Source: Natronorubrum sediminis
GTDB lineage: Archaea > Halobacteriota > Halobacteria > Halobacteriales > Natrialbaceae
Length of the DNA: 64,000 nt
Reading direction: 5' to 3'
Assembly (NCBI RefSeq): GCF_900108095.1
Contig: NZ_FNWL01000001.1
Coordinates: forward strand, 558,001 to 622,000
Below the pieces are notes generated by a model that had not been told where the DNA came from, made no database searches, and worked only from the letters and a program-made list of their open reading frames with translations. Below, piece after piece: positions 7,699 through 16,218 of the stretch (position 1 is the first letter of the stretch; each line of letters starts with the position of its first letter). Made by a program: the position numbers and the translations under genes.

Positions 7699-9131
7699 TT
7701 TTGCATGACCTGTCCAACGAGGAAGTTGATCGCGCCGTCGTCGCCCGATTCGTAGTCCTCGACCGCCTCCGGATTCTCGTCGATGGCCTCAACAACGGCC
7801 GATTGGACCTCGTCGCCGCTCGTCTTGCCGAGTCCCGCTTCGTCGACGATTTCGTCGGGTGTGGCCCCCTCGTCGAGCATCGACCGAAGCACCGTCTCGT
7901 GGGCGTTCTTCGACGTGATCTCGTCCTCGGCGACGAGTTCCACGAGTCGCGTAACGTCCTCGAGTCGCCCCTCGAGATCGGTGATCTCCATATCGCGGTA
8001 GTTGAGTTCGCCGAGTAAGTTGTCCGCGACCCAGGTGGCTGCGAGGTCGGGGTCGAACTCGCTCGCGACGTCCTCGTAGAAGTCCGCGACCTGCTTGGTC
8101 GACGTGAGCTTCGAGGCGGCTTCCTCGTTCAGGTCGTACTCCGCCTGAAAGCGCTCGCGACGGGCCGTCGGAAGCTCCGGAATGTCGATCTCTTCTTTCC
8201 AGTGTGAAACCCGAAGCGGCGGCAGGTCGGCCTCCTCGAAGTAACGGTAGTCTTTCTCCTCTTCTTTCGAGCGCATCGAGACCGTGATACCGCGGGACTC
8301 GTCCCAGTGGCGCGTCTCCTGTTCGACCGCACGGCCGCGCTGGATCGCGTTCTTCTGGCGTGTCTCCTCGTAGGCCAGGGCCTTCTCGGCACCTTTGTGA
8401 CTCGAGATGTTCTTGACCTCGGTTCGGTTGGCCGACTCGAGGGCGTCCGTGCCGATCTCGCTCACGTCGTCGCTCTCGATGTCCTCCTCGGGGATGATCG
8501 AGAGGTTGGCGTCGATCCGCAGGCTGCCGTCTCGCTCGGCGTCGAAGACGCCCAGGTACTCGAGAACCTCCTCGAGTTCGGCGAGAAACGCTCGAACCTC
8601 GCCGGGGCTTCGGAAGTCGGGTGCCGTGACGATCTCCATGAGGGGCGTGCCCGCGCGGTTGTAGTTGACCAGCGTGTAGTCCGCGGAGTCGATTCCCCCA
8701 CCGCCGCCGACGTGCTGGAGGCTGCCCGGGTCTTCCTCGAGGTGTGCACGCTCGATGGTGACCGTGCGTCGGTCGCCCTCGACGGAGATCTCGAGGTCGC
8801 CGTCGGCACAGATCGGTTCGTCGTACTGGGTGATCTGGAAGTTCTTGGGCAGGTCGGGGTAGTAGTAGTTCTTCCGGTGAAAGCGAGTCTCCTCGGGGAT
8901 TTCGGCGTCGATCGCCTTGCCGATCTTGACCGCGGCTTCGACGGCGGCCTCGTTGAGCACGGGCAGGGCACCCGGCAGGCCGAGACAGACTGGACAGACG
9001 TTTTCGTTCGGCTCGTCCGTCTGTGCCGTCGAACAGCCACAGAAAATCTTCGTGTCGGTTTCCAACTGGACGTGAACCTCGAGGCCGATGACGGTGACGA
9101 GGTCGCCCTGCTGGACGGTCTGGGCAGTCAT
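7638..9131 (-). CDS. gatB: Asp-tRNA(Asn)/Glu-tRNA(Gln) amidotransferase subunit B
   Basis: A 497-residue GatB. The amidotransferase core starts with VIGLEVHVQL, has the zinc-site cysteines in CGCS and CPVCLGLPG, and carries the family stretches FHRKNYYYPDLPKNFQI and PLMEIVTAPD. The C-terminal helical and YqeY-like tail (from about residue 350) ends NFLVGQVMQKTGGSADP. It activates the misacylated tRNA carboxylate with ATP and transfers ammonia supplied by GatA, making Gln-tRNA or Asn-tRNA. gatA and gatC are not in the window. Its 3' end has been duplicated 190 bp downstream. Confidence 0.96.
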   Translation of the reverse strand: MTAQTVQQGDLVTVIGLEVHVQLETDTKIFCGCSTAQTDEPNENVCPVCLGLPGALPVLNEAAVEAAVKIGKAIDAEIPEETRFHRKNYYYPDLPKNFQITQYDEPICADGDLEISVEGDRRTVTIERAHLEEDPGSLQHVGGGGGIDSADYTLVNYNRAGTPLMEIVTAPDFRSPGEVRAFLAELEEVLEYLGVFDAERDGSLRIDANLSIIPEEDIESDDVSEIGTDALESANRTEVKNISSHKGAEKALAYEETRQKNAIQRGRAVEQETRHWDESRGITVSMRSKEEEKDYRYFEEADLPPLRVSHWKEEIDIPELPTARRERFQAEYDLNEEAASKLTSTKQVADFYEDVASEFDPDLAATWVADNLLGELNYRDMEITDLEGRLEDVTRLVELVAEDEITSKNAHETVLRSMLDEGATPDEIVDEAGLGKTSGDEVQSAVVEAIDENPEAVEDYESGDDGAINFLVGQVMQKTGGSADPGDVNQQLRAELE

Positions 9132-9180
9132 TGGTGGCGGTTCGGTCCGGGTGGGGTAAAACGTAACGGGATCGGGTGAC

Positions 9181-9678
9181 TTACGCTTCGTCGCCGTTTC
9201 CTCGGTCTTCCGGTGGCACGGGGCCGATAGCTAATTCCGCCGAACCGAACGGCTCGAGCGTCTCGTCGAACGTCGCGGTCAGTTCGGTGTTAGGGAAGAA
9301 TCCGATGACGTAGGCCGTCTCCTCGCCCGTATTGGAGATGGCGTGTGGCACCATCTCGGGGACGACCGCACACTGTCCGGCTCGCAGGTCGATCGTGTCG
9401 TCACCGACCGTCGCCTCGACGGCTCCTGCAGTCACGACGAGGAGTTCCTCGTTGCTGTCCTCGTGGGACGGCAGGTAATTTCCGGGCTCGATTTCGATAC
9501 AAACGATCATCGACTCCTCGGCACCGGCGTCGGTTCCGTTCGGCATTCCGGGTGTCAGCGGGAAGTACCCGCGGACTCGGGCGTGTTCGTCGCTCTCCTG
9601 ATACACGTCTGCTCCCTCGAACTGGTCGAGGTCGACGGCTCGAGGCGCTTCTGAGTGGTTCTTCGATGTTGTCGCCAT
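9181..9678 (-). CDS. Cupin-domain protein
   Basis: A 165-residue single cupin. Motif 1 appears as PSHEDSNEELLVVTAGAVE and motif 2 as PEMVPHAISNTGEE, with His and Glu residues in places that can bind a metal. About 45 residues precede the barrel and a short tail follows. It could be a small dioxygenase, isomerase or sensor; the sequence does not decide. Its ATG at 9678 is the only good start. The 49-bp gap to gatB places it just downstream of a gatB promoter, so it is a separate unit. Confidence 0.75.
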   Translation of the reverse strand: MATTSKNHSEAPRAVDLDQFEGADVYQESDEHARVRGYFPLTPGMPNGTDAGAEESMIVCIEIEPGNYLPSHEDSNEELLVVTAGAVEATVGDDTIDLRAGQCAVVPEMVPHAISNTGEETAYVIGFFPNTELTATFDETLEPFGSAELAIGPVPPEDRGNGDEA

Positions 9679-9870
9679 GGTAGTACTCCTCGTGTGATTA
9701 TGGGCCGTCTCACGACGGCACGTCTCGTGCCGACTCGCTGTAGGGCGACCTATATCACGTGAAGAAACGCGCCCGGAGAAGATAACGATTGTTCAGGTCA
9801 GTGAGAGACACCGCATAGACAACAGAACGGTGATTGCCTGCCCTCACAACGAGAGTCTCTCGAGTTGGTA

Positions 9871-11949
9871 CTACCGTGCGTCTTCGAGTTCCTCGAGTGC
9901 GTCCGGGTTCTCGATACTGCTCATGTCGCCGAGATCCTCGCCGGTGTAGGTCGCCTCGATGGCGCGACGAATGATCTTGCCTGACTGCGTTTTCGGGAAC
10001 TCGTCGACGAACAGTACCTCGCGGGGACGGAACGGTTTGCCTAACTCCTCGCCGACCTGTGCGCGCAGTTCCTCGCGTAACGCGTCCGACACCTGGTGGC
10101 CGTCGTCGAGGACGACGTAGGTGACGACCGCCGTTCCGGTCGTGTCGTCCGGCGCGCCGATGGCGGCGGCCTGGTTGACGGCCTCGTGGTCGATCAACGC
10201 ACCTTCCACTTCTGCAGGGCCGACCTTCCGGCCCGCAACGTTGAGCACGTCGTCCGCGCGGCCGTGGAGGAACCAGAAGCCGTCTTCGTCCTTCTGGGCC
10301 CAGTCGCCGTGATTCCACATGTCCTCGAACGTCGACCAGTACTCGTTGAGATACCGGTCGTCGCCCGACCACAGCGACTTGGTCATCGACGGACAGGAGT
10401 CTCGAGCCACGAGGTAGCCCCGTTCGTGGTCGTCTTCGACGGAGTCGCCCTGTCGGTCGACGATGTCGATGTCCATTCCGAGCCCCGGCCCGCCCAGCGT
10501 ACAGGGTTTGAGCGACTGATTCGGCAACGGCATCAGGAAACAGCCACAGATCTCCGTCCCGCCGGAGATGTTGATGATCGGGGCCTCGCCGTTGCCGACG
10601 TTCTCGTAGAACCACTGCCACGATTCAGGGTCCCAGGGCTCGCCGGTCGACCCGAGTAGCCGAAGCGAGGAGAGGTCGTGGCCCTCGAGCCAGTCGTCGT
10701 CTCCGGTTCCGCCGGAGCCGGATGGCTCGTCAGCCGTACTCTGCCGCTTGCCGTGTTTCCGGAGCGCGCGAATCGCGGTCGGCGAGATGCCAAACTGCGT
10801 GAGGCTGTGGCGGTCGATCATTTCCCAGAATCGGTCGGGTTCGGGGTGGTCGGGCGCGCCTTCGTACATGAAGACGGTGCCGCCGAAGGTGTGGGTGCCG
10901 ATGAGCGTCCACGGCCCCATCATCCAGCCGATGTCCGAGACCCAAAAGAGGCGATCCGCGGGTTTGAGATCCATCCCGAAGAAGACCTCCTTCGCACACT
11001 GCACCTGTACACCCGCGTGGGTGTGGACGATTCCCTTCGGTTTCCCCGTCGTCCCCGACGAGTAGAGGAGCATCGACTCCTGGCTTGAGTCGAGCGATTT
11101 CGTCTCGTACTCGTCGTCTCGCGTTTCGATCGCGTCGGCCCACCACGCGTCGCGGTCGTCGTTCCAGGGGACGGTGTGTTCTGAGGACTCGGTACTCGCG
11201 CCGAGTCGATCGAAGACGATCGTGTCCTCGACGTAACCAGCCTCTTCGATCGCCTCGTCTGCTGCGCTCTTGAGATAAACGGGATCGCCGCGGCGGTAGA
11301 AGCCGTCGCCCGTAAAGAGCACCGAACACTCGGAGTCCTCGATCCGAGTCGCCGTCGCGTCCACCCCGAAGCCCGAGAAGATCGGGACGGCGATCGCCCC
11401 TACCTTGAAACAACCGTAGAGAATCGAGGCGACTTCGGGGACCATCGGCATGTAGAGCCCCACCGTATCGCCCGTCTCGATACCGCGTTCCTCGAGCGCG
11501 TTCGCGACCTGACTCGACTGGCGCTCGAGTTCGTGGTACGTTACTTCACGCACCTCGCCGTCTTCGCCCTCCCAGATGGTCGCGACTTTGTTTCGTCGCT
11601 CCTCGTCGACAGCGGCGTGACGATCCGCGACGTTGTGAGCGATGTTGAGTTCCCCGCCGGGATACCAGTCGCTGAACTGTGGTCCCTCGCTATCGTCTCT
11701 GACGGCATCGTAGGGCTCGTAGAACTCGATATCGAGGTAGTCGACGAGTTCGTCCCAGAACCACTCGAGGCCCGATTCCTCGACACCGTCGATATCGGTC
11801 GTCGATCGCTCGATGAGTTCGTCAGTGTCGTCGATACCGTGCGTCTGCATGAAGTCGTGGACGTTCGTCGACTCGACGAACGACTGACTCGGTTCGTGAA
11901 CGACACGATCGACGTCCTCGAGACTGGAATTCGGTGTGTCCCCTGACAT
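9871..11949 (-). CDS. Acyl-CoA synthetase (AMP-forming), acetyl-CoA synthetase-like
   Basis: A 692-residue ANL-superfamily ligase that makes an acyl-adenylate and then the CoA thioester. The P-loop-like motif YSSGTTGKPKGIVHTHAG lies at about residues 296-313. The A5 motif is ISGGTEICG, the hinge is GRADDVLNVAGRKVGPAEVE, and the C-terminal catalytic Lys motif is KTQSGKIIRRAIE. The N-terminal FWDELVDYLDIEFYEPYD resembles the ACS-type cap. It starts 2 bp after the stop of the 3-hydroxybutyrate dehydrogenase-like gene, so the two form an operon. I infer acetoacetate or another short acid as substrate, but acetate or propionate is possible. Confidence 0.88.
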   Translation of the reverse strand: MSGDTPNSSLEDVDRVVHEPSQSFVESTNVHDFMQTHGIDDTDELIERSTTDIDGVEESGLEWFWDELVDYLDIEFYEPYDAVRDDSEGPQFSDWYPGGELNIAHNVADRHAAVDEERRNKVATIWEGEDGEVREVTYHELERQSSQVANALEERGIETGDTVGLYMPMVPEVASILYGCFKVGAIAVPIFSGFGVDATATRIEDSECSVLFTGDGFYRRGDPVYLKSAADEAIEEAGYVEDTIVFDRLGASTESSEHTVPWNDDRDAWWADAIETRDDEYETKSLDSSQESMLLYSSGTTGKPKGIVHTHAGVQVQCAKEVFFGMDLKPADRLFWVSDIGWMMGPWTLIGTHTFGGTVFMYEGAPDHPEPDRFWEMIDRHSLTQFGISPTAIRALRKHGKRQSTADEPSGSGGTGDDDWLEGHDLSSLRLLGSTGEPWDPESWQWFYENVGNGEAPIINISGGTEICGCFLMPLPNQSLKPCTLGGPGLGMDIDIVDRQGDSVEDDHERGYLVARDSCPSMTKSLWSGDDRYLNEYWSTFEDMWNHGDWAQKDEDGFWFLHGRADDVLNVAGRKVGPAEVEGALIDHEAVNQAAAIGAPDDTTGTAVVTYVVLDDGHQVSDALREELRAQVGEELGKPFRPREVLFVDEFPKTQSGKIIRRAIEATYTGEDLGDMSSIENPDALEELEDAR

Positions 11950-11951
11950 CG

Positions 11952-12809
11952 TTACTCGTAGGTTAGCGTCATGCCCCCATCAAACATGAGGTCTCCGCCG
12001 TTGAGATGTCGGCCAAGAGTAGAGAACCCGATCAGGTACAGGTTCGCGACGTCGATCGGTTCCATCATCTCCGTCACGCGAGATTGCCCAAGCATCACGT
12101 CTTCGATCACCTCCTCGACGGAGATTCCCCGTTGTTCGGCAGTATCCTCGAGTTGGGCCGTCACGAGCGGCGTCTTGACGTACGCCGTGCTGATCGAAAA
12201 CGCGCGAACGTCGCCTCCGCCTTCCGCGGCGATGGACTGTGTGAGGCCCCGAAGCCCGAATTTCGAGACGTTGTACCCGACCTTGTCGCTGGTAACGTAG
12301 TGGCCGTGAACCGAACTCATGTTGCCGACGCAACCTCGCCCGTCCGCACTCGCCCGAAAGTGAGGTAAACACAGCTTCGTGAGGTACAACGGCGCTCGAA
12401 GCATTATTCGGTGCATTTGATCGTAGGCCTCCATCGGAAACTCGTCGATCGGATCGATATGTTGAATCCCGGCGACGTTGGCGAGGTAGGAGAGTTCGCC
12501 CAACGCCGCGGCGTCGTCGACGATTCGCTCGAGGTCGTCGTCGACCGTTAAATCGCCGACGATCGAGTGGATATCGCCCTCGAGACCGAGTTCCTCGCCT
12601 CGTTCGATCGTTCCGGAGAGCCCGGACTCGTCGATATCCGTCGCGGCGACGGTGAGACCGTTTCCGGCGGCTGCGAGGGCCGTCGCGCGGCCGATTCCCG
12701 ACCCGGCCCCGGTGACGAGACAGACGTTTTTCCCGGTGAAGGAGTCGTCGTTGATCCTGTGGATGTCCGCTGCTGAGACTGTCGGTGGCGTAACCTCCTG
12801 CTGAGACAT
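11952..12809 (-). CDS. Short-chain dehydrogenase, probable D-3-hydroxybutyrate dehydrogenase
   Basis: A 285-residue classical SDR from the ATG MSQQEVTPP. It has the cofactor motif TGAGSGIG, the catalytic Ser in NMSSVHG and YNVSK. The C-terminal part YVKTPLV followed by RGISVEEVIEDVML closely follows the substrate-lid signature of bacterial 3-hydroxybutyrate dehydrogenases, the main reason for the call. It would oxidise 3-hydroxybutyrate to acetoacetate with NAD. First gene of a two-gene operon with the acyl-CoA synthetase, divergent from a Bat-type regulator. An upstream in-frame ATG at 12839 is less likely as the start. Confidence 0.82.
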   Translation of the reverse strand: MSQQEVTPPTVSAADIHRINDDSFTGKNVCLVTGAGSGIGRATALAAAGNGLTVAATDIDESGLSGTIERGEELGLEGDIHSIVGDLTVDDDLERIVDDAAALGELSYLANVAGIQHIDPIDEFPMEAYDQMHRIMLRAPLYLTKLCLPHFRASADGRGCVGNMSSVHGHYVTSDKVGYNVSKFGLRGLTQSIAAEGGGDVRAFSISTAYVKTPLVTAQLEDTAEQRGISVEEVIEDVMLGQSRVTEMMEPIDVANLYLIGFSTLGRHLNGGDLMFDGGMTLTYE

Positions 12810-12996
12810 ACTCGTACTCGATAGACGTACCTTCGGCACGCGCTAAAAGACAACTGTTAACATATCAACCCCTGCGCTAACGGGATTCAGGACACCGCTG
12901 AGACGCTCTCTCGGTAAACCACCAGCAAGTCGGTCACCATCGGATCACCCAAATTTCCACCGTGCAACCACCCATATACAAATAGTAATACCTTGT

Positions 12997-13009
12997 ATGG
13001 TATATATTA
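12997..13009 (+). promoter_or_regulatory. Candidate TATA region of the Bat-type regulator gene
   Basis: The AT-rich stretch TATGGTATATATT at 12995-13008 sits immediately before the ATG at 13017. It also contains a short inverted repeat, ATACC/GGTAT (12989-13004, 6-nt loop), which could be an operator. The TATA run is too near the ATG for a standard 26-nt spacing, so either an upstream TATA (CATATACAAATAG near 12972) is used or the start is further in. Uncertain. Confidence 0.3.
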
Positions 13010-13016
13010 GCCACAA

Positions 13017-13733
13017 ATGATCGACCTCGATATCGACATGCGCCAGTACGACTGTCCGTTCATCGATACGACTGACGACGTCGATATCGCGTTCTCGGCC
13101 GTGCAGTGGCAACTCGATACCGACGACGAATCGCTCGAGACGCGACTCATCGCGAAGGGAGGGTCCGTCGGAGCGCTCGACGCCGGCCTTCGTGAGCTGC
13201 GCGAGCACCCGAACATGACGGAGTGTTACATTCTCTCAAAACGCGACGCCGTCGCCCAAATCGGGACGACCATCGAGGAGACGAACGCGATGCGGACAAT
13301 CGACCGAAACGGCGGCTACATCACCGGGCCGTTCCAGATCGAGGACGGGCGAGAGCGCTGGCACGTTGGCTTCGACGACGATCAAGACGAGGACCACGCG
13401 CTCGCCGACCTCGAGCGTCACAACGAGTTCACCGTCGAGGACCGCGACCAGCTCGGCCCGACGGCGCTATTCGACTTGCTCGAGAACTCGGAAAGCGCGA
13501 TCGGGTTGCTCGAGGGCTGTCGATCGCTCACCGAAACCGAGCGCACGACCTTCGAAGCGGCCTGCAAAAACGGCTACTACGAGACGCCACGCGAGACGAC
13601 GCTCGAGGAATTGGCTGCACAGTTCGGCGTCTCGAAGACGGCCGTCTCGATGAACCTCCGACGCGGCGAGCGAAAAGTGCTAAAGGCGGCACTCTCAGCA
13701 CTCGAGAGTCTCGAGGACGCACAGACCTGCTGA
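13017..13733 (+). CDS. Bat-type (HTH_10) transcriptional regulator
   Basis: A 238-residue protein. About 160 residues of N-terminal sensor-like region (no clear PAS or GAF motif) are followed by the HTH_10 domain at the C-terminus, with TLEELAAQFGVSKTAVSMNLRRGERKVL as helix-turn-helix. This architecture is that of bacterio-opsin-activator-like regulators, a large haloarchaeal family. Divergent from the acyl-CoA synthetase and dehydrogenase operon (about 200 bp between starts), so it most likely controls it. The effector is unknown. Confidence 0.85.
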   Translation: MIDLDIDMRQYDCPFIDTTDDVDIAFSAVQWQLDTDDESLETRLIAKGGSVGALDAGLRELREHPNMTECYILSKRDAVAQIGTTIEETNAMRTIDRNGGYITGPFQIEDGRERWHVGFDDDQDEDHALADLERHNEFTVEDRDQLGPTALFDLLENSESAIGLLEGCRSLTETERTTFEAACKNGYYETPRETTLEELAAQFGVSKTAVSMNLRRGERKVLKAALSALESLEDAQTC

Positions 13734-13805
13734 GCAACCGATTGCTTCCGTCCGTCGATCAACGTCATCTCTCGATTCGACGGGAATTCGTACGTGACGC
13801 TCGCC

Positions 13806-14705
13806 TCAGGCCTCGAGGATCTCGTCTTCGTCGTCCTCGGGGACGAGCATCGAGCCGTCGAGCACCGTCACGCCGCGGCCACCGACGCGGACGGAATCGC
13901 CGACACGGACACGGGCCCGTCCCGGGCGGTCGACGTAGTGGCCCTGCTCGAGGCGGAGTTCCTCGGGAAAGTCATCGTCGAACGCGCCGAAGTGGTCGAG
14001 ATAGGCACCGACTGCGCCGCTTGCGGTCCCGGTGACCGGATCCTCTGGCACTCCCGCTCCGGGTGCGAACATCCTCCCGTGAAGCGTCGACTCGCGCTCG
14101 AGGGCGTCGAAGGTAAAGAGGTAGACGCCCGTCGCGTCGACGTCGTCGGTCAGTTTCTCGATCGCGTGCATATCTGGTTGCGCATTGCCGACGTCCGAGA
14201 GGTACGTGATCGGCGCGATCAAGAAGGACAGGCCGGTCGAGGAGACGGCGAGGGGAATGTCGTCGCTCGCCCCCTCGAGTGCGGCCTGATCCACTCCGAG
14301 CGCGTCGGCGACGCGGGCGTAGCCGACGTCCGCTTCCCGGACCTGCGGTGCGTCCTGCGTCATCCAGACCGTTCCGTCGTCGTCGACGTCGATCTCGAGG
14401 GTCCCGACGTTCGTCTCGAGCGTCGTCGTCCCGGACTCGAGGCCCTCGTCGCGAAGGTGTGCGAAGCTACCGATCGTCGCGTGTCCACAGAGGTCGACCT
14501 CCTGGGTCGGCGTAAAGTAACGAACGCGACGGTCTGCGCCGTCGCTCGAGCGAAGGAAGGCTGTCTCGCTGAGGGCCATCTCGGCGGCGATCGATTGCAT
14601 CTGGTGTTCGGAGAGGTCGTCCGCCTCGGGCACGACGCCGGCGGGGTTGCCGCCGAACGGTTCGTCTGTGAAGGCGTCGACTTGCAGGACCCGAATCGTA
14701 TCCAT
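13806..14705 (-). CDS. PhzF-family isomerase/epimerase
   Basis: A 299-residue PhzF-fold protein. From the ATG MDTIRVLQVDAFTDEPF, the characteristic GGNPAGVV follows, then the active-site-like SETAFL with the acid Glu, DLCGHATIGS and GTASGAVGAYL. These are the duplicated diaminopimelate-epimerase-fold half-domains. Family members isomerise small metabolites, but most have no known substrate. It stands alone and converges on the regulator gene. Start at 14705 chosen over 14759, whose extra 18 residues are not family-like. Confidence 0.87.
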   Translation of the reverse strand: MDTIRVLQVDAFTDEPFGGNPAGVVPEADDLSEHQMQSIAAEMALSETAFLRSSDGADRRVRYFTPTQEVDLCGHATIGSFAHLRDEGLESGTTTLETNVGTLEIDVDDDGTVWMTQDAPQVREADVGYARVADALGVDQAALEGASDDIPLAVSSTGLSFLIAPITYLSDVGNAQPDMHAIEKLTDDVDATGVYLFTFDALERESTLHGRMFAPGAGVPEDPVTGTASGAVGAYLDHFGAFDDDFPEELRLEQGHYVDRPGRARVRVGDSVRVGGRGVTVLDGSMLVPEDDEDEILEA

Positions 14706-14798
14706 ATCACGTTCGTGGACCGAACGGGGTATGAATCCTCTGCCCTCCACACGGACCACTGCTGTCGCTATCGGTGCTTGCCACTCCCAGTGACCCCG

Positions 14799-16142
14799 TC
14801 AGTATAGATCCTGAACCCACGTGGCGATATCGTCGACGACCCGTTCGTCGACGTTGTTCCGAAGATCGTACTCCATCGGCGTCGCTGGCCCTTCCCCAGG
14901 CATAAACGCGCGATTGAGATCCTCGTACACCGCCGTTTCTGACTCGGTATCCTCGAGTTCGCTCTCCCACCGCTCGAGGTCGTCCTCGACGGTCGCTCGC
15001 GTATCACGCTCACCCTGCAGGAAGTACGTTGGAAGTTCGAGCGACGCAGCGGTCTCGACGTGGTCGTAGTCCTCGAGGCTCTCCCAGAGCGAGCCGTAGT
15101 AGCCACAGACGGGCTCGTCCGCGTCGTAGTCGCCGTCTTCGATTCGCTCGACGTCTGCTTCCCACTCTTCGTACTGATCCATGCGGGCTTCCCACTCGTG
15201 ATCGCCCACGGTCGCCTGGTGTTCGATCTGCTCGAGGGTGACCTCGTAGAACGGTCGTGCCGGGGCAGCGAGGCCGACGATTCCGGCGAGGTCGCCGTCT
15301 TCGTCGGCGATCCGTGGTGCAGCGAGACCGCCGAATCCGTGACCGACGACGACGATTTCGTCCGAATCGACGCCGTCTGCATCCCGAAGTTCGTCGATCG
15401 CAGTCAGTGCGTCGTCGACCGCGACGGTATCGATTCCGTGGTCGTCGGGGTCGACGTCGCATTCGGCCAGTCGGCTGTCGTAACGAATCGTCGCGATACC
15501 CTGGCTGGCGAGGCCTTCAGCGAGGTCGCCGAACAGTTTCGTCGCGGTGGTATCGCTGTCCATCGACACCTGCCCAGCATCGTGAACCAACACGACGCCG
15601 GGAACGTCATCTCCATCTTCGGGCATCGTGACGAGCCCTGAGAGTTCACACTCGTCGTCGTCGGTCTCGAGCGTGACCTCCTCGTCCGTGATCGCAGCGG
15701 CATCGACGTACCCCGGGCGTTCGTACTCGTCTGCGGGCGCGTACTCGCCGTACTCGTACTCGTCGTTCATCGCGAACAACAGATCGTGTGACCCGTGTTC
15801 GAACGACATCGAAATGCGGACGTTGTAGACGCCGTCCTGTTTGTCAGCCGCCGTCGAGTCGACGCCTTCGAACTCGCCACCGATGGCCGTGTACCCCATC
15901 CAGGCTTGCTCGAGTTGTGCGAGCGTCGCGATATCGTCGCGCATTTCGGGGATGAACTCCTCGCGAGCGTCTTCGAACTCGCCGTCTGCCAGTGTTTCGA
16001 CGAACGTTGCTGCTGCGTCTTCAGCCGCGCTCGTGTCTCCGTCGTCACTATCGTCTGCGAGCAGGCCGCTACAGCCGGCGAGGGCCGAAACGGTTGCAGT
16101 CGAGACAGCCGTCAACACGGTACGCCGTTGGAAGGAAGCCAT
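14799..16142 (-). CDS. Tat lipoprotein, DUF3887-like plus alpha/beta-hydrolase fold, catalytic triad lost
   Basis: A 447-residue exported lipoprotein. The N-terminus has an RR motif (FQRRTVLTAV) and lipobox LAGC. Residues about 40-130 resemble DUF3887 (small NTF2-like accessory domain). Residues about 155-445 form an alpha/beta hydrolase. At the nucleophile elbow, where GHSxGG is expected, the sequence is GHGFGG (Gly near residue 269). The oxyanion loop reads VHDAG, and the usual His in the LNHxF region is Arg (DLNRAF, near 411). Asp in GERD remains. It is probably not a hydrolase but a binding protein. Neighbours give no clue. Confidence 0.8.
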   Translation of the reverse strand: MASFQRRTVLTAVSTATVSALAGCSGLLADDSDDGDTSAAEDAAATFVETLADGEFEDAREEFIPEMRDDIATLAQLEQAWMGYTAIGGEFEGVDSTAADKQDGVYNVRISMSFEHGSHDLLFAMNDEYEYGEYAPADEYERPGYVDAAAITDEEVTLETDDDECELSGLVTMPEDGDDVPGVVLVHDAGQVSMDSDTTATKLFGDLAEGLASQGIATIRYDSRLAECDVDPDDHGIDTVAVDDALTAIDELRDADGVDSDEIVVVGHGFGGLAAPRIADEDGDLAGIVGLAAPARPFYEVTLEQIEHQATVGDHEWEARMDQYEEWEADVERIEDGDYDADEPVCGYYGSLWESLEDYDHVETAASLELPTYFLQGERDTRATVEDDLERWESELEDTESETAVYEDLNRAFMPGEGPATPMEYDLRNNVDERVVDDIATWVQDLY

Positions 16143-16218
16143 CACTGGCGATAAATATCACGAGTTCGTATAATAAACCAACAATGGACTCTCACGGACT
16201 GATAGGAGAGCGTGGTAC

